This document shows, in pieces, positions 22,904 through 31,900 of a stretch of 64,000 nucleotides of DNA. The translations under genes were made by a program, and so were the position numbers. Each line of letters opens with the position of its first letter. Position 1 is the stretch's first letter. This stretch comes from Limnomonas spitsbergensis (taxonomy: Eukaryota; Chlorophyta; Chlorophyceae; Chlamydomonadales). Where the stretch lies: the NCBI GenBank assembly GCA_037349105.1, contig JAYJMM010000097.1, positions 2,323,501-2,387,500 on the forward strand, written 5' to 3'. The notes beneath the pieces are model-generated. The model searched no databases, was not told the origin of the DNA, and saw only the letters and a list, made by a program, of their open reading frames with translations.

Positions 22904-25900
22904 CTGGAAAAAGAGGCATGGTCAAAACCAATCAAAGTTTGCCGAGATACAGGGTGGCTGATCTTGAACTCCTTGTGCAGACGCTCGGCCTGGAAAACTA
23001 GGCATGATCAAAACCAAACGCATGAGGGGTTTGTCAAGAAGCGAATGTCCATCGCGAAATGCTTCTGCAGCCGCTCGGCCTGGAAGCAGGCATCATCAAA
23101 ACCGGAAAAAACGGGGTTTCACAGGGCCTGTCTCACTAGTTTTAAATTAAATTTGTTCACAGGGCCTGTCCCAGTAGTTTTAAATTAAATTTGTTCACAG
23201 GGCCTGTCCCAGAAGTTTTAAATTAAATTTGTTCACAGGGCCTGTCCCAGTAGTTTTAAATTAAATTTGTTCACAGGGCCTGTCCCAGTAGTTTTAAATT
23301 AAATTTGTTCACAGGGCCTGTCGCAGTAGTTTTTAATTAAATTTGTTCACAGGGCCTGTCCCAGTAGTTTTAAATTAAATTTGTTCACAGAGCCTGTCCC
23401 AGTAGTTTTAAATTAAATTTGTTCACAGGGCCTGTCCCAGTAGTTTTAAATTTGTTTTGTTGCTGCCCGTGGCTCTGAAGCCTCATCCCAACCTGCCTGA
23501 TGCTCTGATGGCTGATATCACATGGCCTGGCTACATCAACTTACGGTCCTCACAGAATCCTCAACCTGCTCATTCAGAGTGCCCCCAATGTGCCCTGGTC
23601 CCACCATGTTGCCTCCATTCTACACTGATGTACCCGGACCTGTCCACATCTACTCGGATATGTTTAAGACCCCATTCCTCACACCGTCCTTGACTTTGCT
23701 CATTCAGTGTGCCCCAAAGGACTTCCAGTCCCACTACGATACACCCATCTACTCAGATGTACTCGGGACCGTTGAATACCCCCTGCCTCACCTGATCCTT
23801 GATCTGCTCAATGAGCGTGGCCCCGATCAGCCCCGGCCCTACGATGCCGACCCCGATGGCCGTGTCGCTCAGGTAGAAGCGGGAGTGCACCGCCCTCAGC
23901 GCACGCTCACTGTCCTTCTGCTCCACAAGCACCGTGATGTTGTACTCGGAAGAGCCCTGCGTGCAACAGGGGTGAACGGTGAATGAGTAAATGATGCTGA
24001 TCGCTATTAATCTGCTCCACATGCACCGTGAGGTTGTGATCGGAAGAGCCCTGCGTGCATAGTGGTGAAGTGGAAAATTAGTCAATGATGCTTGCACCAT
24101 GATGCTTGCAGTAGGAAGAGCCCTGCATACACAAATGAGGAAATCATGAAACCTGCATGATGCTGACTGCCATGGAAATCATGAAACCCTGCATGATGCT
24201 GACTGCCATGGAAATCATGAAACCCTGCATGATGCTGACTGCCATGGAAATCATGAAACCCTGCATGATGCTGACTGCCATGGAAATCATGAAAACCTGC
24301 ATGATGCTGACTGCCATGGAAATCATGAAACCATGCATGATGCTGACTGCCATGGAAATCATGAAACCTGCATGATGCTGACTGCCATGGAAATCATGAA
24401 ACCTGCATGATGCTGACTGCCATGGAAATCATGAAACCCTGCATGATGCTGACTGCCATGGAAATCATGAAACCTGCATGATGCTGACTGCCATGGAAAT
24501 CATGAAACCCTGCATGATGCTGACTGCCATGGAAATCATGAAACCCTGCATGATGCTGACTGCCATGGAAATCATGAAACCCTGCATGATGCTGACTGCC
24601 ATGGAAATCATGAAACCTGCATGATGCTGACTGCCATGGAAATCATGAAACCCTGCATGATGCTGACTGCCATGGAAATCATGAAACCTGCATGATGCTG
24701 ACTGCCATGGAAATCATGAAACCCTGCATGATGCTGACTGCCATGGAAATCATGAAACCCTGCATGATGCTGACTGCCATGGAAATCATGAAACCCTGCA
24801 TGATGCTGACTGCCATGGAAATCATGAAACCCTGCATGATGCTGACTGCCATGGAAATCATGAAACCTGCATGATGCTGACTGCCATGGAAATCATGAAA
24901 CCTGCATGATGCTGACTGCCATGGAAATCATGAAACCCTGCATGATGCTGACTGCCATGGAAATCATGAAACCCTGCATGATGCTGACTGCCATGGAAAT
25001 CATGAAACCCTGCATGATGCTGACTGCCATGGAAATCATGAAACCTGCATGATGCTGACTGCCATGGAAATCATGAAACCCTGCATGATGCTGACTGCCA
25101 TGGAAATCATGAAACCCTGCATGATGCTGACTGCCATGGAAATCATGAAACCCTGCATGATGCTGACTGCCATGGAAATCATGAAACCTGCATGATGCTG
25201 ACTGCCATGGAAATCATGAAACCTGCATGATGCTGACTGCCATGGAAATCATGAAACCCTGCATGATGCTGACTGCCATGGAAATCATGAAACCTGCATG
25301 ATGCTGACTGCCATGGAAATCATGAAACCCTGCATGATGCTGACTGCCATGGAAATCATGAAACCTGCATGATGCTGACTGCCATGGAAATCATGAAACC
25401 CTGCATGATGCTGACTGCCATGGAAATCATGAAACCCTGCATGATGCTGACTGCCATGGAAATCATGAAACCTGCATGATGCTGACTGCCATGGAAATCA
25501 TGAAACCTGCATGATGCTGACTGCCATGGAAATCATGAAACCTGCATGATGCTGACTGCCATGGAAATCATGAAAACCTGCATGATGCTGACTGCCATGG
25601 AAAACATGAAAACCTGCATGATGCTGACTGCCATGGAAATCATGAAACCCTGCATGATGCTGACTGCCATGGAAATCATGAAACCTGCATGATGCTGACT
25701 GCCATGGAAATCATGAAAACCTGCATGATGCTGACTGCCATGGAAATCATGAAAACCTGCATGATGCTGACTGCCATGGAAATCATGAAACCTGCATGAT
25801 GCTGACTGCCATGGAAATCATGAAACCTGCATGATGCTGACTGCCATGGAAATCATGAAACCTGCATGATGCTGACTGCCATGGAAATCATGAAACCCTG

Positions 25901-28900
25901 CATGATGCTGACTGCCATGGAAATCATGAAAACCTGCATGATGCTGACTGCCATGGAAATCATGAAACCCTGCATGATGCTGACTGCCATGGAAATCATG
26001 AAAACCTGCATGATGCTGACTGCCATGGAAATCATGAAACCTGCATGATGCTGACTGCCATGGAAATCATGAAAACCTGCATGATGCTGACTGTTATCAA
26101 GCGGCTCCACAAGCACCGTGATGTGGTATTTGAAGGAGCTCGGGGCACAGAAGGATACATTTCAACAAGTACCGGTATACGGCACCGTCCAGGAATCCCA
26201 TCCGGATCCCTAAGTAAATAAACTATACCCGTATTGGTCCTAGTTTACGGGTATCCATACCAGTGTTTATTTTAGTGGGGAAGGGGCCACCTGTGCTGGG
26301 CAGCCCTGCGGCCACCCCCAGGCAGATTCCCACAAAACCTGGACCAGCCTCAGGCCGGTGGCCCAAGCCGCAGGGCTGGCCGCACCAGGGGCTTGTGGCC
26401 CCCGGCCACAGTGCAGCTGAACTGCAGCTCAGTGGTTTACCACTCCCTAAAACAAACGCTGATCTGTACATACAAAATATGTTGATGTACCGTACATGCC
26501 GTATACAAAATAAGAGGAGCAAACAAGGAGATCAGGCAGCATGTGGGGCTGGTGCATGCATGCGTGGTCAGTCCACATTCGTATCCCTGGCCTCCCACTC
26601 GCCTGCGCAATGGCCTTGATGTTGATGTTGGCGCTGGCGAGCGCACTCATCATCGTGGCTGCGCTGCCCCGCCGCGCCACCATGCCCTGGCCCACCGCCG
26701 CCAGCACGCAGCATCCCTCGATCTTCTGTACTGCAGACACCCGCCCCGCCGCAATGGCCGTCTCAAACCTGCAGAGAGGAGCAGGGTTTGGGAATATACG
26801 AGGTTTGGCCATGTCCTCGTGGCCTGAAGTGTGGACGCAGCCATAAGTGTGGATACAGCCAGCAGTGTGGATGCCACACACAGAGTGTGGACACAGCCAG
26901 AAGTGTGGATACCCCCCCCCGCTCTGCCCCACCTCTTTGATAGCACATTGACGGCCAGAAGTGTGGACAACGACCCCCATCCCCACCCCCCTCTCTGCCC
27001 CACCTCTTTGACAGCACCTTGACGGCCAGGTCTCCGTCCTCCTTCTTGACTGCGAAGCAGATGGACTGCTCTGAAGAGGCCTGGCTAATCATGATGACAT
27101 TGATGTTGGAGTCGCGGACAGTCCCAAAGATGGCCGAGGCGATACCCGGGACACCCACCATGCCCGTGCCCTGAAGGAGGTGGAAGGAGAGGAGGGTTCT
27201 TGTCATGAATATCACATAATGTGTGAAAGGTACGAAATCCCCCCTCTTATATACTGGTCCCGTATTTGGCTTCTGGAGTCTAATGCTTGAAACGCAGAGG
27301 CAGCCACTAGGCTCATCTGCCATCCAGGTCACGGACATGTGCTTTGGAACGATGGTGAGGCTAATTTTCTTTAACTGTTGTCGCACGGTAACGGCGTGGA
27401 TGTGGCTTCGGCCCAGGCTGCGCTGTTTCCTTAACTCTCACGCCTCCAACGGGTCGTAGCTTTCTTTCTTCCTTGACTGTTGTGGCGACCTGGGCAACAT
27501 TGTTTCACCGCTGCTTGAGGGACTTAGCTGCTGGAGAGACTCATAAGATTCGGCTTCTGGAGCCTGTGCCCTTCCAACCTGGCCAGTCCCCCACCTCTAG
27601 GTTGATGAGCACGACGCTGTCGTTTGTGTCAGGGGTGTGAATGTGGTGACTCGGGTGTGAACCCGGTGTGAGAGGTGTGAATATCCCCTACCTCTACGTT
27701 GATGAGCACGACGTCGTCAATGGTTGCGAACCCCTTGACGGGCACATCCACGCCCTTAAAGGACTCCTTGTTGCCCTCATATGTGGACACACGCGTGCCT
27801 GCACCACAGGTTCAGGGTTTAGGAAAAGGGTGCAGCCTAACACCCTAGTAATATAGCGTCCTTGCCCTAATACGTTGATATGCGGGTGCCTGCACTAGGA
27901 GGGCCAGGGTTCAGGGTTTAGTGGCAGCACCCCAATTATCCCTGACATGAGAGACTGACCCTGTGAACTCTGGAGCGATCGGCTTCATTCACTAAATCAG
28001 GTCTGTACTGTAGATTTACTTTGCCTGCCTTCCTGACTATTGCAGGTTAGGGTTGAGAGGTACAGTAAATAAGATTCGTCAGCTACAGCCTGTCGCTACC
28101 CTGACAACTCTTGACTGCCCTTTTGTCGTGTTGGCATACATTGACAAGTAATCAGAGGTGATGCTGCACAGCACAAACAACGGCAGAGCAGTCGGGTATG
28201 TGACTTTTCAGAGGGCAGGCGCAGCCAGGTGCGGACGGGGTCACCTGGACCCCATGCAAACCCCCTCGCCATGTTGCAGGATTTGAAATATTTGTCACAG
28301 CTCTATCGCTGGCTAAGTGCGTGTTTTTAATGATGCGTTTCGAATTGCGCGTAGAGAAGCGAAGCCACAGCTGTCGGCCTGTCGCGTGACACCAGGGGAC
28401 AGCGTGACGGCACCTTGCGTCATCCGATGTGAGATCTAGCCTTGGTAGCTGAGTTTCTCATTTCTGCACCTCGGCCTTTAAGGTCTGAGAGGAATAACCT
28501 GCATAAATACAGCCGGTTGATTTGCGCTGTAGCGCATACAGTTTCCGGGACGTTCCAGAAACATCGGGCTGACAGACAGACAGACAGATAGACGGATGCG
28601 GGGTGACTCTGGGGCTTCGCCGCCGCGACCTTCGGCCGCCCGGGGGGCTCTGCCGAAAAAAGTACTCATGCACGATCGTCACCATCAGGAATCGGTAGAA
28701 AATATAAAGTGTTGGTCGCTATAATGTCTATATTGTGTCCCAAGGATATACAGCATTCAAATGAATGATTAATCCATGCCCGAGAGAAGGCAAGGCAGAT
28801 CTACGGTAGTGCCAATTACTTGATCTCAGGCCTTCATGTCCTCACTGCCGGGCCCGGTGGACGAAAGGCCCTTTGGGTGGATGCATAGAGGACCTGGAAC

Positions 28901-31900
28901 AATTGATACACCAATACCGCCAGTACCGCTGGTATCGGGCGCATTATACATACCAGTATATATATACATACAGGTATATACGGTATATATATTAAGTATT
29001 TATCGAGTATATATGGTATATATATATTTTGATATATATTCGCCATCTTCTACCTGAGCCCACCCAGCGCAATCCTAGCACATTTCAAGTTGAAGAAGTT
29101 CCGGATGGTCCTTCAAGCTTTTAATTCCTGGCAGGCTGCATGGTACGCGGGAGTAATAAATCTGTTTCGATTTTTTCACATTTCGAAACCTTCAACCCAC
29201 CAGGCGCGGAGAGGTTGAAAAAGTTTCGGATAGTGATTGGGATCTTGTACTTCATGGCGGGAAGTGTAGTACGTGGGTGCAGTACACTGGCCCCGAAGTA
29301 CGACATCTCCCATGCCTCATGGTAGGTCATGCCGGGCAGGCACACGGCCTCCGGTACCTGGACGAGGGGCGCAAGAGCTCGGAATTCAGAGTGAGGTGTC
29401 AGCGGCAGGGTCCTAGGGTTTGAAGGCCTGCCTCTGCGTCAAATGGATGCCTCCCTGCCTGCTTAAGCGCACATAAGTCCAAGGATGCCTCCTGCTCCGG
29501 GACCCCATCCACACACACATGACCGCACGTCCGTCTGAATGACTCCTACCCCACAGGCCACAGTCCACACACATGCCTCCATGCTCCGGAACCTCAGAAT
29601 GCACATATCCATGCTCCTGAACCCCGAAACGCATGTCGCCCTGCTACAAAACCCTAAAAAACGCACGTCGTCATGCTCCGAAACCCTGATCGCGCATCAC
29701 CTTGCGAGGGTCAGCGCTGTACACGCCATCCACATCGGTCCAGATCGTGATGTGGCCGCTGCAGACACAATTCAAACACAAGTTAGCACCTCAGATTTGA
29801 ATGTGGATGCAACCGCCTGCCGTCCTTTGCCCACATATGCTACCCGCTCCATCCACTGGTGGCCAACTGGTGGCCAAGTGCCTGAGTTGGTCCTGATCCA
29901 CCAACCTACCACACCTTCCAAGACAGTCTGCCCCCCCCCCCTTCTTCTGCCTCGCCCAGACCCCAGTAGTTTCCCCCCTCACCCTCAACCCCCCTCACTA
30001 GCAGAGCTGAGATCCAATGCTCGTGGCCTAGAGTCTGCCCACCCCCTCTTCCCCCTCGCTCATAACCCAGTAGTTCCCCCCTCCCCCCTCTCCCCCCCCT
30101 CACTTGCAGAGCTGAGATCCAATGCTCGTGGCCTAGAGTCTGCCCCCCCCCTCTTCCCCCTCGCTCATAACCCAGTAGTTCCCCCCCTCCCCCTCTCCCC
30201 CTCATCACCCCCTCACCTGCGGAAAAGGGATCCAATGATGGTGGCTGAGAAGTCTGATCCATTGCGCCGGAGCGTAGTTGCCTGCCCCTGGGGGTTCTTG
30301 GCGATGAAGCCGGTGGCTACAACCAGCTTCTGTGGGCCACGCTTGCGGAACCAGTCGTCCAGCTACGCACACACACACACACAGCATTGATTTCCCCTTT
30401 GATTTCCACACACGCTGCATGAGGGCTTACACAAGCTTCCAAGCGGCTCTAAAGCAGACCCAACGCAATTCCCATGCAGCTCCCATGTGGCTCACATGCT
30501 GCTCCCATGCAGGCCTCACGCATCTTCCATGCAGCCCCATGCAGCTCCCATGCGGCTCCCATGTGGTTTCCGTACGGCCCTCTGCAACGTCCATGCGGCT
30601 CCCACGCAGCTCCCATGCGGCCCTCCGGCCCTCATGCAACTCCCATGTGGCCCCATGCCACTCCAATCCAGCTCCTGTGTGGCTCCCATGCGGCGCTCAC
30701 GCAGCTCCCATGTGCCCCCCATGCGGCCTTAAAGCAGCTCCCATGCGGCCACATGCCGACCCCATGCATCTCAGCATGCATGCAGCCCGACTTTGCCTGT
30801 TACACCGGAGGCATCTCATGCATACATCTCCCCTCATCTTAAACCAAACATTGTCTTTTAAATGTACGTCCTCCTAATGGTAGCAGGCTTCATCAACCAC
30901 AGTGGTGCTGCAGGTGCTGCAGCATGTCCAGCAAAAGTTTATACACCAACAGACAAGCGGCAGTTTGAAAGTGTTTTGTGCAACGCTGCAGACGCATGGT
31001 TGTCTTTTAAGTGTTTCCATGAAAGTGACAAGGCACCTCTGATCCAATTCAATTGCTTCCATGTGCGCATGACTACAGGACGCCATGCAAGCAGCATTCG
31101 CAGCAGCTCCCTCTCTCGCAGTGATTGAGTTCCGCAACCGTGAAGCTGTCCGAATAACAGTGAGGGCCAGCTGTTCACACTTCAAGAGGGGTGACATGGC
31201 GTTCCCTGCCGTTCGAGACATCCTCACCCCTATATACATATCCACCGAGGTGCGGTCCATGGTCAGGTTGACCGACAGCACGTCCCATGCGTCCACCAAG
31301 GCCTTGTTACCAGCCATCTGCTCACCTTGCCGTTGGAGATGTCCTCGCTGAGATCCACCGAGGTGCCGTCCGTAGTGGGTGTGACCACTAGCACGTCCCT
31401 CGTGTCCATGAAGGCGACCTCCACACCCATCTGCTGGCAGCACAGCGTCAGCAGCTTGGCTGACCAGAGCTCGCCGTGGCCCACGACGTAGTCAGAGAAG
31501 GCGTCGGAGGACATGCCGGCTACAAGTAGGGGGAGGGGCCAAGGGCTTAGCATGGCTGCGGCTGAGGGGGAGGGCTCATGTCATGGCTATGGTTTGAGGG
31601 GTAAAACGACATGCCGGCTACGGATAGGGGGAGGGGCAAAGGGCTTTGCATGGCTGCGGCTGAGGGGGAGGGCTCATCTATGGGTACGGTTAAGGGATAA
31701 GGGGATTTGCATGGCTACAGTTGAGGGAGGAGCCGATTTGTGGTTATGGTTCGAGGCGGACTAATCGCATGGGTGTAATTAGGGTGCAGTGGGGGAGGCA
31801 GGGCGGTGGGATTTTAGGTTGGGAGGCAAGGACATCCTGGTTGCAGTCAGGGGGGAGGGTGGGGCAGGCTAAAACTTCTGTCTTAAGCGATAATTGCTAA

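Noticed and set aside
24140..26097. CRISPR-like regular array or a repeat protein
   Set aside because: There are no unique spacers, units are contiguous, and it sits between copies of a eukaryotic exon edge in an intron.
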